Source: Ciceribacter sichuanensis (GTDB taxonomy: Bacteria; Pseudomonadota; Alphaproteobacteria; Rhizobiales; Rhizobiaceae). Taken from it: DNA of 64,000 nt. The notes under the pieces were generated by a model, which did not search any database, was not told the origin of the DNA, and saw only the letters and a program-made list of their open reading frames with translations. The position numbers were made by a program, and so were the translations under genes. Of this stretch, positions 8,425 through 17,245 are shown one piece after another; positions within the stretch are counted from its first letter, which is position 1; each line of letters begins with the position of its first letter. The DNA lies in NCBI RefSeq assembly GCF_024055605.1, contig NZ_JAMXLX010000001.1:434001-498000 (forward strand), read 5' to 3'.

Positions 8425-9180
8425 TCACCCCTCGATCACCTCGGTCCCTGCCTCGCGGTAGGGCGCAAGCCGTTCAGCGTCCATGCCTGACGGCACGATC
8501 AGGCCGGCGATTTTCGGGAGAGGGGCGATCAGGCAGGGCGAAAGCGCGCCGATCTTGTCTTCGGTCACCGGCACGTAGGTTTCGGCGCTTGCCATCAGGA
8601 TATGCCGCTTGATTGCTGCTTCCTCGAAATCGCCGGTCGAGAGACCGTGTGAGGGATGCACGGCGGTGACCCCAAGGAAGAAGATGTCGGGGCGGATCGC
8701 GTCGATGGCGGTCATCGCCGCGGCGCCGACCGCCACCATGGAATGCTTGTAGAGCCGCCCGCCGATCAGGATCACCTCGATCTGCCGGTGATGTTCGAAT
8801 TCGGCGGCAATCGTCGGCGAATGGGTGGCGACGGTGAGCGGCATCTCCTTCGGCAGCCGCCGGGCGATCTCAGCCGTCGTCGTGCCTCCATCGAGGAAGA
8901 TCATCTGTCCCGGTTTCACCATGGCTGCCGCGCGTGCGCCGAGCGCTGCCTTTTCCGTCGTGGAAACGCTTTGCCGGGCTGAAAAATCCGGCAGCTCGGG
9001 CGTAACAGGCAGCGCCCCGCCATGCACCCGCCTCAGCAATCCCGCCGTCGCCATGTCGCGCATGTCCCGCCGGATCGTGTCCTCGGAAACCGAAAGCTCC
9101 TTGGCCAATTCGCTGGCCAGTGCGCGGCCTGTCAGTCGCAAGGTTTCGAGAATATGGGCGCGGCGCTGATCGGTAAGCAT
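8425..9180 (-). CDS. DeoR-family transcriptional regulator
   Basis: 251 residues. An N-terminal DeoR helix-turn-helix (RRAHILETL, then ELSVSEDTIRRDM near 26-38) is followed by a ligand-sensing domain (DeoRC, with FLDGGTTTAEIARRLP). These regulators respond to phosphorylated sugars or related metabolites. The start at 9180 (MLTDQRR) has AGGAAG ahead; the extra upstream codons are unlikely to be used. It is divergent from the small DUF4406-like gene at 9300. Three ATTCG half-sites at 9231, 9248 and 9258 lie between them and could be its operator. Confidence 0.85.
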   Translation of the reverse strand: MLTDQRRAHILETLRLTGRALASELAKELSVSEDTIRRDMRDMATAGLLRRVHGGALPVTPELPDFSARQSVSTTEKAALGARAAAMVKPGQMIFLDGGTTTAEIARRLPKEMPLTVATHSPTIAAEFEHHRQIEVILIGGRLYKHSMVAVGAAAMTAIDAIRPDIFFLGVTAVHPSHGLSTGDFEEAAIKRHILMASAETYVPVTEDKIGALSPCLIAPLPKIAGLIVPSGMDAERLAPYREAGTEVIEG

Positions 9181-9230
9181 GCGGCTTCCTGCGTTTTTGT
9201 CTGTGAATATGCGTGATAATACGCGAAATG

Positions 9231-9262
9231 ATTCGACATTCCAGAAAATTCGTGCAGATTCG
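9231..9262. promoter_or_regulatory. Possible DeoR operator: three ATTCG direct repeats
   Basis: ATTCG occurs at 9231-9235, 9248-9252 and 9258-9262 in the gap between the deoR-type gene and its divergent neighbour. DeoR/GlpR proteins often bind repeated TTCG-containing half-sites. The assignment is inference. Confidence 0.35.
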
Positions 9263-9299
9263 CGCATGTTTCAGCAATGCGACATGAAAGGAGCACGAA

Positions 9300-9656
9300 A
9301 TGCTGATCTTGATTGCAGGTCCCTACCGGTCGGGAACGGGGGATGATCCCGCGAAGATGGCCGAAAACCTGAAGTGCCTGGAAGCGCCGTCCCATGCCCT
9401 GTTCAGGGCCGGTCACGTGCCGATGATCGGAGAGTGGGTGGCGCTGCCGGTCTGGCATGCGGCGGGCGGCAAGAGCGTTGGCGACGATCTCTACGAGGAG
9501 ATATTCCATCCCGTCGCGGGCCGTCTTCTTCAACTTTGCGAGGGTGTGCTGCGCCTGCCGGGCGCTTCCAAGGGGGCGGACAACGACGTGCGGATCGCCA
9601 ACGAGCGCGGCATTCCGGTCTGGCACCGGCTGGAGGACGTACCGGGCTGCGCCTGA
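9300..9656 (+). CDS. DUF4406-like small protein (nucleoside 2-deoxyribosyltransferase-like fold)
   Basis: 118 residues. It opens M-L-I-L-I-A-G-P-Y-R, followed by a helix and R-A-G-H-V-P-M, which is the order seen in DUF4406/deoxyribosyltransferase-like Rossmann proteins. A late segment, GADNDVRIANERGIPVWH, matches the nucleotide-side helix of these folds. The biochemical role is unknown. GAAAGGAG lies just ahead of the ATG. It is divergent from the DeoR-type regulator, its likely controller. Confidence 0.6.
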   Translation: MLILIAGPYRSGTGDDPAKMAENLKCLEAPSHALFRAGHVPMIGEWVALPVWHAAGGKSVGDDLYEEIFHPVAGRLLQLCEGVLRLPGASKGADNDVRIANERGIPVWHRLEDVPGCA

Positions 9657-9709
9657 GCAGTTTCTTTCGCCTGTGGCAGGCGAGGCGAGGCCTTGGCCGG
9701 ATAAAAGGC

Positions 9710-9733
9710 GAGGGAGGTCCAAAGGCCTCCCTC
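9710..9733. terminator. Hairpin after the DUF4406-like gene
   Basis: GAGGGAGG (9710-9717) pairs with CCTCCCTC (9726-9733) with an 8-nt loop, 54 bases after the stop. There is no U-run. Confidence 0.4.
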
Positions 9734-9777
9734 AGCTTACTGACAAAGTCTCGTATTGATCGTCGAGGCTCCCGTCT

Positions 9778-9897
9778 CCGTCATGCCGGACCTGTTCCGG
9801 CATCCCGCAGCGCGATGTCTATCGCGTGAAAGAGTCTCATGCGATCAAGGACTTGATCGCGCTGGATCCCGGCTCAGGGCCGGGATGACGACCTTGG
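9778..9897. repeat. Composite palindromic repeat (CGTCATGCCGGA...GGGATGACG)
   Basis: Three perfect stem-loops in a row: ATGCCGGA/TCCGGCAT (9783-9803), GCGATCAAG/CTTGATCGC (9841-9860) and ATCCCGGC/GCCGGGAT (9866-9886). The outer ends CGTCATGCCGG and CCGGGATGACG are themselves related. This arrangement is a very common intergenic repeat in alphaproteobacteria. The whole 9657-9998 interval (342 bases) holds only this, the hairpin at 9710 and the terminator at 9965. Confidence 0.75.
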
Positions 9898-9964
9898 GGG
9901 AGCATCGGCGGACCCAAGGATATGTCCGAAAGGGCGCTCGCCAGCGCCCCGAAAAAGGCCGCAA

Positions 9965-9997
9965 GGCCTCCTCTTTCCGGTTCGGAAGGAGGAGGCC
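9965..9997 (-). terminator. Terminator for the GST gene
   Basis: GGCCTCCTC (9965-9973) pairs with GAGGAGGCC (9989-9997), extended by TTCC/GGAA inside. Read on the minus strand it follows the GST stop at once and leads into GCGGCCTTTTTC. Confidence 0.6.
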
Positions 9998-9998
9998 C

Positions 9999-10658
9999 TT
10001 ATTCCTGTTCGTCGGCGCGGGTCTGCCACATGGCCTTGAAGGCCGGGCGATCCTGGCAGCGCTTCAGCCATGCGGTAACATGCGGGTGCTCTTCCATCAG
10101 CGGTTGGTAGGGCTGGGCATAGCGGACGATTTCCGCCACGTTCAGGTCCGCCACGGTGAAGCGGTCGCCGACGAGATAGTCGTGGGCAGCAAGCTGCTTT
10201 TCCAGCACGCCAAAGGAGCGCTTCAGCAGGCGGCTGACGGCATCGGCTTCCGCCTTGCCGGCATCGGTGCCGAGCCGTCCCTCGGCATTGGCCGTCGAGA
10301 TCTTCAGCGCGTTGAGTTCGATTTCGGTCGCCGCGAAGAACGACCACTGGATCATCAGCGCATCCTCGGCGAGATCCTTGGGCGAAAGCGGACCGCCATG
10401 CTTCTTCGCGAGGTAGAGGTTGATCGCGAGGCTTTCGGTGAGCTTCAGCCCGTCATCGTCGATGGTGGGGATCGCACCCATGGGGTTGACCGCCAGGAAT
10501 TCCGGCGAACGGGTGTTGATCCGTGCGCCAGCCGCCAGCGGATCGGCAAGCTTGCGGGCCTGGATCACCGGCACATGCTTGAAGGTGAGGCCAAGCTCTC
10601 CGGCCAGCCAGAATGTGCGCGTCGCGCGCGATTTGTAGACGCCGTAGATGGTCAGCAT
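9999..10658 (-). CDS. Glutathione S-transferase
   Basis: 219 residues. An N-terminal thioredoxin-fold domain opens with [10 protein letters not shown], has the cis-proline region [10 protein letters not shown] and the glutathione-contact [12 protein letters not shown]. The alpha-helical C-terminal domain has the N-capping motif F-T-V-A-D-L-N-V-A. Conjugates glutathione to electrophiles or acts as a peroxidase; the substrate cannot be read. The ATG at 10658 is preceded by GGGAAAGAG, and the upstream extension is rejected. Monocistronic. Confidence 0.88.
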   Translation of the reverse strand: MLTIYGVYKSRATRTFWLAGELGLTFKHVPVIQARKLADPLAAGARINTRSPEFLAVNPMGAIPTIDDDGLKLTESLAINLYLAKKHGGPLSPKDLAEDALMIQWSFFAATEIELNALKISTANAEGRLGTDAGKAEADAVSRLLKRSFGVLEKQLAAHDYLVGDRFTVADLNVAEIVRYAQPYQPLMEEHPHVTAWLKRCQDRPAFKAMWQTRADEQE

Positions 10659-10959
10659 GGTCTCTTTCCCCCGTTCGGTTCGGGCCGAAGCTATCCGGCG
10701 AAATGACGAATGAAAAGTCGCACTTTCCTGATCCGCACATGAATTCTGCTGATGGAAAAGGTGCAATCGTTGACTTCGAGGGGTCGGGATTCTATCAGTC
10801 TTCCGAAGGGTCCGCAGTTCACCCAGGCGTCACCGCCCCGAAAGGGGAGCTAAACCTGAATTTTCGATTTTCACGACAGCCACTTTTCCAGTGCCCGGTC
10901 GGAAGTCGGTGACCACCGAACACCTTGTTTCTTCCGGGCACGATATCGAGGAAAAGACG

Positions 10960-11514
10960 ATGTCGCGTATCATTCACGCCTATGAGGCGCCCGATCTTTC
11001 GGCCCTTGCCCGCACGATCAAGCGGGAGCTCGACGCCCGCGCGGAAAAGCCCGGTCATGTCGAGATCCTGAATATCCTGTCGCGCGCGGCGGGCTATCGC
11101 AATTACCAGCATCTCAAGGCGGCGCGAGCCGCCGAAAGCCGCATGGCCGAGCCGGTCGTGGAAGCGCCCGTGGTCGATTTCCAGAGGGTGGAAGTCGCCG
11201 CGCGCTGTTTCGATGCGGCGGGCGTGCTCGTCCGCTGGCCGGCCAAGACCAGCCTGCAGCAGCTTTGCCTGTGGCGGCTGTGGTCGGAGTTTCCGGCCGG
11301 CCAGGAAATGAACGAACGTCAGGTCAACGACCTCCTGAAGCGCCGCCATGCCTTCGGCGACCATGCGCTCGTCCGCCGCGAAATGGTCAACCTGCGGCTT
11401 CTCTCCCGCTCCACCGATTGCCGGGTCTATCGCCGGGTCGAGCGCCAGCCGCCACCGGACGCGCTGGCGCTCATCCGCCTTGCGTCGTCGTCTGTTTCGG
11501 CAGTGTCGAGATAA
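10960..11514 (+). CDS. DUF2087-domain protein
   Basis: 184 residues. The C-terminal half (about 95-175) has the DUF2087 pattern: an L-W-R-L-W strand, NERQVNDLLKRRHAFGDHAL, then V-R-R-E-M-V-N-L-R-L-L-S-R-S-T-D-C-R-V-Y-R. DUF2087 is found in transcriptional regulators and looks like a winged helix (family knowledge). The N-terminal region has a helix and the segment SRAAGYRNYQHLKAA, reminiscent of glyoxalase-associated repeats. Start at 10960 after GAGGAAAAG. Probably a regulator; no target is evident. Confidence 0.7.
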   Translation: MSRIIHAYEAPDLSALARTIKRELDARAEKPGHVEILNILSRAAGYRNYQHLKAARAAESRMAEPVVEAPVVDFQRVEVAARCFDAAGVLVRWPAKTSLQQLCLWRLWSEFPAGQEMNERQVNDLLKRRHAFGDHALVRREMVNLRLLSRSTDCRVYRRVERQPPPDALALIRLASSSVSAVSR

Positions 11515-11523
11515 GCGAGCCTT

Positions 11524-11626
11524 AGAGCGCCGTGCGTCCATTTGGACGCACAAAGGACGCTCTAACATCTTGAATCTACGCATCGAGCTTTCCGAAAATC
11601 GATTCCGATTTTCGGGCCGATGCGCT
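11524..11626. repeat. Double palindromic rhizobial repeat
   Basis: AGAGCGCC, then the perfect hairpin GTGCGTCC/GGACGCAC (11532-11551), then GGACGCTCTAA form one unit. GCATCGAGCTTTCCGAAAATCG...CGATTTTCGGGCCGATGC forms a second. The first unit recurs at 27729-27769 with a different hairpin; the second recurs inverted at 35824-35870. It reaches the stop codon of the minus-strand gene at 11625. Confidence 0.75.
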
Positions 11627-13481
11627 AGCCGGTCGCCCCGAGAAGGGAGGGGTCGCAGGAGGGATGGGGCTCGACTACGCCCCGTTCCTTCAACAAGGTC
11701 GCGATGGCGGCGCGGTCGACGGCCCGGGAGAAGAGGAAACCCTGTCCATCGGTGCAGCCGAGTTGCTGAAGGGAGCCGGCCTGTTCCACCGTCTCGATGC
11801 CTTCCGCTGTCACCCTGATGCCGAGGCCATTGGCGATATCGATGAGGCCCTTGATGATGACCGCGCCTGCCCGGTCGCCGATCATGCGCTGAACGAAGGA
11901 CTTGTCGATCTTGATGATATCGACCGGCACCGTCAGCAGATGGGTGAGCGAGGCGAAGCCGGTGCCGAAATCGTCGAGCGCGACCGCCATCCCGGTGGCG
12001 CGCAGCGCGCGGATCTGCTCGGCGACGATCTGGTCGCGCTGGTCGAGATAGACGGACTCCGTCACCTCCACGATGACCTTGTCGAGCGGCACGCCCCGTT
12101 CGCCGAAGACGGTCGATATGCGCGTGGAGAGACCGCCGCGATAAAAATCCGCGGCTGCGAAGTTGATGCCGATCCGCCCGAAGGCGAGGCCGTCGTCCAG
12201 CCAGCGGCGCGCGTCATCCGCGACCTTGGCGAGCATGCGGTCCGTCAACTGGAAGGCGATATTGGCATCCTTGGTCGCTTCATGGAAATAGCCCGCGGCG
12301 ATGACATCGCCACTATTGGTCTTCAGGCGACAAAGCGCCTCGATGCTGACCACCCGGCCTGTCGCCAGTTCGATGACCGGCTGGTAATAGGCATCGATAC
12401 GCTCTTCGCGAAGAGCCTCTGTGACGTCCTGAATGGCGCGGAAGCGTTTGGCGATGGCGGTGCCGAGCCCCGGCACGAATTCGATATAATTGCCGCGCGC
12501 CCGCTCCTTGGCGTGGTAGAGCGCATAATCGGCGTTCTGGCGAACCTGCTGGGCGCTTTCCCCGGCAAGCGCCACGGCTCCCCCCACGGTGACGGAGGGG
12601 TAGATCGTATGGTCGGCGCATATGCATGGAGGCTTGATCGCCGCGATCAGGCGTTCGGCGACCTCGCCCGGGGTGGCTCCGCTGGCGGTGCAGACGACCA
12701 CGGCGAATTCATCGCCACCGAGCCGGAATACCAGGCCCGGTTCGCAGATATCGGCCATCCGCGCGGCAACCGTGCGGATCAGATCGTCGCCGGCGAGATG
12801 ACCAAAGGTGTCGTTGACCAATTTCAGATTGTCGATGTCGGCGAGCAGGATGGCCCAGGACTTGCCGCTGTTGTCATATTCGGCCACCACTTCGTTGAAG
12901 CGGCTGCGATTGGGAAGCTGCGTCAGCGCATCCGTCTCGGCAAGCCTGCGCCGCTCGGCCATGCGCTGGTCGCGCTCGATGGCGATGGCGCAGAGATGTA
13001 CGCTCGCCTCGACGATCTTCCTCTCCAGCGGCGAGGGACCGCGGGGTTTGCGGAAATAGAAGGCGAAGGTGCCGAGCACCTTGCCGGACGTGATGATCGG
13101 TGTCGACCAGCAGGCAGCGAACCCGACCGAAAGCGCCAGCTCCTTGTAGTTCGCCCAGAAGGGATGGGTAGAAATATCGGTCACGGTCACCGGCTTGCCG
13201 GTGAAGGCCGCCGCTCCGCAGGAGCCGACTTCGGGGCCGATCTGTACGCCATCGATTGCCGCTACGTATTGCGGAGGCACGGAGGGGCCCGCCAGATGCC
13301 GCAGTCGGTTCTGGGGGTCGATCATCAGAACCGAGCACACGATATCGGGAATGGTCGCCTCGACGTTACGGCAGAGGAAATCGACTGTTTCCTGCATCGG
13401 GGCGCCGGTAGCGATCATTTCGAGAATGGTGTTCTGCAGTTTGGTAAACATGGCGATCGGAATGTGTTGCTCTGAGCGCAT
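11625..13481 (-). CDS. GAF-GGDEF-EAL c-di-GMP protein
   Basis: 618 residues: an N-terminal GAF sensor (about 15-170; GSCGAAAFTGKPVTVTDI, then ACWSTPI), a GGDEF domain with intact GGDEF at 255-259, and an EAL domain with intact EAL at 381-383, DDFGTG, KIDKSF and EGIE. Both cyclase and phosphodiesterase activity are possible; in many such hybrids one domain is regulatory. The VGFAACWS cysteine in GAF could be a redox or ligand site (inference). No membrane segment, so soluble. Start ATG at 13481; MFTKLQN, 10 codons later, is an alternative. Monocistronic. The downstream gap is repeat DNA. Confidence 0.9.
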   Translation of the reverse strand: MRSEQHIPIAMFTKLQNTILEMIATGAPMQETVDFLCRNVEATIPDIVCSVLMIDPQNRLRHLAGPSVPPQYVAAIDGVQIGPEVGSCGAAAFTGKPVTVTDISTHPFWANYKELALSVGFAACWSTPIITSGKVLGTFAFYFRKPRGPSPLERKIVEASVHLCAIAIERDQRMAERRRLAETDALTQLPNRSRFNEVVAEYDNSGKSWAILLADIDNLKLVNDTFGHLAGDDLIRTVAARMADICEPGLVFRLGGDEFAVVVCTASGATPGEVAERLIAAIKPPCICADHTIYPSVTVGGAVALAGESAQQVRQNADYALYHAKERARGNYIEFVPGLGTAIAKRFRAIQDVTEALREERIDAYYQPVIELATGRVVSIEALCRLKTNSGDVIAAGYFHEATKDANIAFQLTDRMLAKVADDARRWLDDGLAFGRIGINFAAADFYRGGLSTRISTVFGERGVPLDKVIVEVTESVYLDQRDQIVAEQIRALRATGMAVALDDFGTGFASLTHLLTVPVDIIKIDKSFVQRMIGDRAGAVIIKGLIDIANGLGIRVTAEGIETVEQAGSLQQLGCTDGQGFLFSRAVDRAAIATLLKERGVVEPHPSCDPSLLGATG

Positions 13482-13770
13482 GCAACCACATCTGCCTTAA
13501 GCAGTTCTTACGTTTATTCGAAAGTTGTAGAGAAATGCCAAGTTATTAAGGGTTTATCCTTGATCGAATAAGAGTGAAATTGTCTCAATTCAGTGAGTTT
13601 AGTCTGTCTGATCCATTCTGATCGATTGGCGGGCCTTGGCAGGATGCGGTGTCCCACACCTTGGCTCTTGACCGGCCTGATGGAATGCTGTTCGCCTGTC
13701 TGGAGAAACCCGGTCGCGTGATGTGGTTCGAAACGCTGGTTCCCGGTTGTTACGAAGCAAGGAAGAATAA

Positions 13771-14403
13771 ATGCCGTCTCTCGATGTTCTGCTTGCTTTC
13801 GCCGCGACCACAGCGCTCTTCGCCTTCATCCCCGGACCGGCCATGCTCTACGCGGCCGCCCGCACCATGGCCGGTGGCCGCAAGGCCGGCTTCATGGCGG
13901 TGCTCGGCATCCATCTCGGTTCCTATGCGCATATTTTCGCCGCTGCGGCCGGTCTGTCGGTCCTGTTTCATGCGGTTCCCGTGGCCTACATGCTGGTGAA
14001 GCTCGCCGGCGCGCTTTATCTCGTCTGGCTCGGCATTTCGCTTTTCCGCTCGAAGGATACGCATGCGGGCGAGGTTTCGCCCGGCAAGGCGGGATCGTCC
14101 GGCAAGGCCTTCGTGCAGAGCATTACGGTCGAGGTGCTGAACCCGAAGACGGCCATCTTCTTCATGGCCTTCCTGCCGCAGTTCGTGGATAGCGCCGCAT
14201 TGTTTCCGGTCTGGGCGCAGTTCGCCATTCTCGGGCTGCTGGTCAACGTCATCTTCACCTTCGCCGATATCATCAGCGTCCTGCTGGCCGGAATGATCGT
14301 GGCAAGGCTGAAGCAGTCCGGTACCGCCAGGAAACTGGTCCAGCGGGCAGGTGGCACCATCCTTGTCGGGCTCGGCGCTCATCTGGCATTGCAGAGAAGC
14401 TGA
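13771..14403 (+). CDS. LysE/RhtB-family amino-acid exporter
   Basis: 210 residues with about six membrane helices. The LysE signature is clear: F-I-P-G-P-A-M-L-Y near residue 18, a conserved GGRKAGFMAVLG loop, then LNPKTAIFFMAFLPQF in the middle. RhtB/LysE proteins expel amino acids or their analogues by proton exchange at the inner membrane; the substrate is not readable. The start has AAGGAAG 5 bases ahead. Convergent with the Tat-repeat protein: only 10 bases separate their stops. Confidence 0.88.
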   Translation: MPSLDVLLAFAATTALFAFIPGPAMLYAAARTMAGGRKAGFMAVLGIHLGSYAHIFAAAAGLSVLFHAVPVAYMLVKLAGALYLVWLGISLFRSKDTHAGEVSPGKAGSSGKAFVQSITVEVLNPKTAIFFMAFLPQFVDSAALFPVWAQFAILGLLVNVIFTFADIISVLLAGMIVARLKQSGTARKLVQRAGGTILVGLGAHLALQRS

Positions 14404-14413
14404 CCGTTATCCC

Positions 14414-15787
14414 TTACGAGCGCCGGTTGCCCGCGATGGTGAGGTGCGGGAAGCTTTCCTTCCCATCGATCAGTTCGCCGGTCGCCTTGTCGTTCCAGCG
14501 ATAGCCGAGGATAGCTCCATCAGGTGCATCGGAGATGATGTTGCCGGAAATGACGACGTCGCCTGACCCTTCGACCACCGACACGGCGATACCGGCCTGG
14601 CCGGCCTTGCGGATCACGTTGCCGGAGGCGACGATGTTGCGCAGATACGGTCCCCAGCCCAGCATCAGCCCCCATTTCGGCGCGTTCTCGATCACGTTGC
14701 CGGAGACGACGGTATCGGCCTCGACGGCGATGCCGAAGCCGAAGCCCGCGCCGTCATTCACATAGGGGCCGGTTTCGGAGAGGTTGCGGACGATATTGCC
14801 TGTTACACTCGCAAGCCGGCCACCCTGGTCGAGATTGACCACCAGAATACCGCACGCCGCCCCGTCGACGAGATTGTCGGCAATCAGGGCGCCCTCGAAG
14901 GAGAATTCAGCATAGATCGCGGCCTCCCCGGAGCGGAAACACTGGTTGCCGCTGATTGTGGCGTTGGAGGCGGAATTCGCCCGGATCGCGGAAAAGGCGC
15001 AGTCCGAGACATGATTGCCGCTGACCATCACGTTGTCGGCGCGAAAGAGGTTGATGCCATTGCCGTTCTGTCCGGTGCCGCCGTCACGCGCGCCGATCCG
15101 GGCGACGCGGTTGCCGGTGACCATGGCTCCATCCTCGCCCTTGGTCCAGCGATGCACGAGGATGCCGCCATTGCCGCAGTCGGCGACTTCATTGTCGGTG
15201 ATGGCCATTGCTTTGGTTTCGATGGCCATGACGCCGGCACCGCCGGCTCCGGTGATGCGGCTGTGGTCCAGCCGCCCGCCGCAGCGCTCGAATTGCAGGC
15301 CATGCTTGCGGCTGCCGGAGATCGCGCAATCGCTGATCCTGACATCGCCAACCCCGCGAAAGGCGGCGAGCGCTTCCGTATAGTCGCCGAGCCAGCGGTT
15401 CGCGCCATCGAGCGAGATCCCGGTGAGTGAGACGTGTTTCAGGTCGCGGGCGGAAAGGAGATGCCCTTCGCCTCCATAGGAGAGTAGGGTGAGGCCCGGC
15501 ACGCCGGAAAGCTGCGTGCCTTCCCTGAGTTCGATATTGGAAACCCTGTAGGTGCCGGCCGGCAGGAAGATTGGCTGGCCGCTGGCCGCGGCTGCGTCGA
15601 TCAGCGCCTGCAGCTTGCGGCTCTGGTTGTCGATGGCGCCCGGCAGGATGCCGGCTTCGCCTGCATCGATCGCGCCGCGAAGATCGGCCTGCGCCAGCAA
15701 TTGCGCCGTGGCGCGGGCAGGGCGCAGGGAACCGATCGCCATGAAGGCGGCCGAAAGCCCCGTCATCACCATGCGTCGCTGCAGCAT
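14414..15787 (-). CDS. Tat-exported right-handed beta-helix repeat protein (TIGR03808-like)
   Basis: 457 residues. It starts with a twin-arginine signal (Q-R-R-M-V-M-T-G-L at 3-11, then a hydrophobic stretch ending A-R-A). The body is a long series of parallel beta-helix coils of about 22-25 residues with ...SGN.. and ..DN... steps (ISGNQC, VSGNHV, VTGNIV, ASGNVI, ISGNII), as in pectate-lyase-like proteins. This matches the twin-arginine repeat family TIGR03808 of rhizobia, whose substrate is unknown. It should fold in the cytoplasm and act in the periplasm. The ATG at 15787 is chosen because it places the RR pair at the N-terminus; the longer frame would bury it. Confidence 0.8.
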   Translation of the reverse strand: MLQRRMVMTGLSAAFMAIGSLRPARATAQLLAQADLRGAIDAGEAGILPGAIDNQSRKLQALIDAAAASGQPIFLPAGTYRVSNIELREGTQLSGVPGLTLLSYGGEGHLLSARDLKHVSLTGISLDGANRWLGDYTEALAAFRGVGDVRISDCAISGSRKHGLQFERCGGRLDHSRITGAGGAGVMAIETKAMAITDNEVADCGNGGILVHRWTKGEDGAMVTGNRVARIGARDGGTGQNGNGINLFRADNVMVSGNHVSDCAFSAIRANSASNATISGNQCFRSGEAAIYAEFSFEGALIADNLVDGAACGILVVNLDQGGRLASVTGNIVRNLSETGPYVNDGAGFGFGIAVEADTVVSGNVIENAPKWGLMLGWGPYLRNIVASGNVIRKAGQAGIAVSVVEGSGDVVISGNIISDAPDGAILGYRWNDKATGELIDGKESFPHLTIAGNRRS

Positions 15788-16021
15788 GCCACCCCCTGTC
15801 CAGTGTCCGGAACTTGGCGGAAACGACGGTGCGCGGCAAGCACTGCCGCCGATCACGGTTAAGACCGAAAAAGTGCAGGAGGGTGAGCGAGGGCATCCGG
15901 GCTTTTCTCAACTGCGACAAAAACGCCATTTCACGCTGCCGTGAAGTGGTTTGAGCCAGATCAATGCTGTGTTGCAAAGAAAGCATAGTTTCAATTTTAG
16001 CGATGAACGATGGAGGGTTGG

Positions 16022-16225
16022 ATGTTTCGTCTCGCAGCAGTCTTGTATATTCTCTGTGCCACGGTCTTGGGCGGAGGCGCCGTTACCGCGGTATTGGCAA
16101 TGCGCATGATGGAGCCATGGCAGATCGCCGGCGCTTTTGTCGCGGGTTGCGTGCTTGCCCTGCCGATCGCGGCGGTTCTCGGGAAGAAGATCTATACCGC
16201 GATGAAACCTCGGGCCTTGGCCTGA
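16022..16225 (+). CDS. Two-helix membrane peptide, often mislabelled 'CTP synthetase'
   Basis: 67 residues with two hydrophobic helices (about 3-28 and 36-55) and a basic tail. Proteins with this pattern (M-F-R-L-A, then L-A-L-P-I-A) occur throughout Rhizobiales and are often given the CTP synthetase name by transfer error; nothing here resembles that enzyme. The ATG at 16022 has GGAGGG 4 bases ahead, better than the in-frame ATG at 16010. Function unknown. Confidence 0.65.
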   Translation: MFRLAAVLYILCATVLGGGAVTAVLAMRMMEPWQIAGAFVAGCVLALPIAAVLGKKIYTAMKPRALA

Positions 16226-16428
16226 ATTTCAGCCTTGTGGCGGGGCTTGAAATGGCAAGCCCCGAATACTGGCATCGCATACGGAATGACACGAGGAACA
16301 AACGGGCGCGTTCAGCTTGCTGGCGTCTCATTAGGCGGACTGGCGACAGCATATCGTAGCTGCCAACGCGCCCGGCTCCGGCCGGCCTTCTTGGGGGAGG
16401 GTCGGCCGGGACACTTTTCCACCGATTA

Positions 16429-16487
16429 AAGCATTTCCAGCAAAAGTGTGTCGCGGTTTTGCGTACGGAAATGCGTAAAAACAAATA
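16429..16487. repeat. Intergenic repeat, AGCATTTCC...GGAAATGCG family
   Basis: GCATTTCC at the left pairs with GGAAATGC at the right around the core AAAAGTGTGTCGCGGTTTTGCG, then GTAAAAACAA. Same family as 2756, 26474 and 40791. The 16226-16545 interval (320 bases) otherwise shows no gene; its only other structure is the inverted pair GGCCGGCC...GGCCGG near 16380-16410. Confidence 0.7.
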
Positions 16488-16545
16488 AGCTAGAGGGTTT
16501 TCGCGGTTCGGAGAAACGCGGAAACGTTTTAGCGATAGAATTGAT

Positions 16546-17121
16546 TTATTCCCGGGAGGCAGCCCGTGCCGTTCCATAAGCCATGCCATCAGCCGCGACC
16601 TGATCCCCGTTTTCCGCCTCGAACTGCTGCAGCCGACGGTCGAAGCCGTTGATGAACCTGTCGTAGAGTTCGGCGAAACGCTCGATATCCTCTTGGGGCC
16701 AATCCGCGACGATCTCCCGGATCGTTTCGCGCTTCACCTCGTCCACCTTTTCCAGAAGTGCCTGCCCGAGCGGCGTGATCACCACGATGGTGCGCCGGGC
16801 GTCCTCCTGCGAGACTTCGCGTCTCAAGAGGCCCTGCCGCACGAGATCGGCGACGATCCGGCTTGAGCGGGAAGGGTCGACCCGCAATTGCTCGGCAATG
16901 GCGCCGATCGTCACTTCCTGTCCGTCCCCGAGCCGCCGCACCATGGCGATCACGTCGAGATGGGAAAGCTCCATGCTCGCGCCGACCCGGCTGATCGCCA
17001 GCTTGCCGATGAAGCGGCGGCCGATCATCAGCCGCATGCGTCCCATCGAGCGGCCGATAAAGGTGATCGTCTCGTCTATTGCGGGCTCCTGCGAACCAGT
17101 CTGGTCGGTCATGTCGTTCAT
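16546..17121 (-). CDS. MarR-family regulator of the adjacent MFS pump
   Basis: About 191 residues. It has a winged helix with AEQLRVDPSRSSRIVADLVRQG as recognition helix and the wing VSQEDARRTIVVITPLG. The C-terminal extension is rich in acidic and aromatic residues. It is divergent from the DHA2 pump at 17246 with an inverted repeat between them, the usual layout of a ligand-released repressor. The start could be ATG 17121 or ATG 17112; the second has GGGA at better spacing. Confidence 0.85.
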   Translation of the reverse strand: MNDMTDQTGSQEPAIDETITFIGRSMGRMRLMIGRRFIGKLAISRVGASMELSHLDVIAMVRRLGDGQEVTIGAIAEQLRVDPSRSSRIVADLVRQGLLRREVSQEDARRTIVVITPLGQALLEKVDEVKRETIREIVADWPQEDIERFAELYDRFINGFDRRLQQFEAENGDQVAADGMAYGTARAASRE

Positions 17122-17170
17122 TCCCAATCCATAGCAGAGATGCGGCGAAGCTCAAAGCAATTTGATGCTG

Positions 17171-17194
17171 TTGTCATATATGTGCGATTGACAA
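17171..17194. promoter_or_regulatory. Probable MarR operator TTGTCA-N12-TGACAA
   Basis: A perfect inverted repeat, TTGTCA 17171-17176 and TGACAA 17189-17194, overlapping the -35 box of the pump promoter. A bound dimer would block RNA polymerase (inference). Confidence 0.6.
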
Positions 17195-17216
17195 ATATTT
17201 GCGAAAGTCACATAAA
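17188..17216 (+). promoter_or_regulatory. Sigma70-type promoter of the MFS pump
   Basis: -35 TTGACA at 17188-17193, 17-base spacer, -10 CATAAA at 17211-17216, 29 bases before the ATG. Confidence 0.6.
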
Positions 17217-17245
17217 CTGACAATCCTCAATCCGGAGCCCCCGTC

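Noticed and set aside
11664-13475. 603-codon plus-strand open frame
   Set aside because: Exact antisense shadow of the GAF-GGDEF-EAL gene; Asp/His/Gly-rich without motifs.
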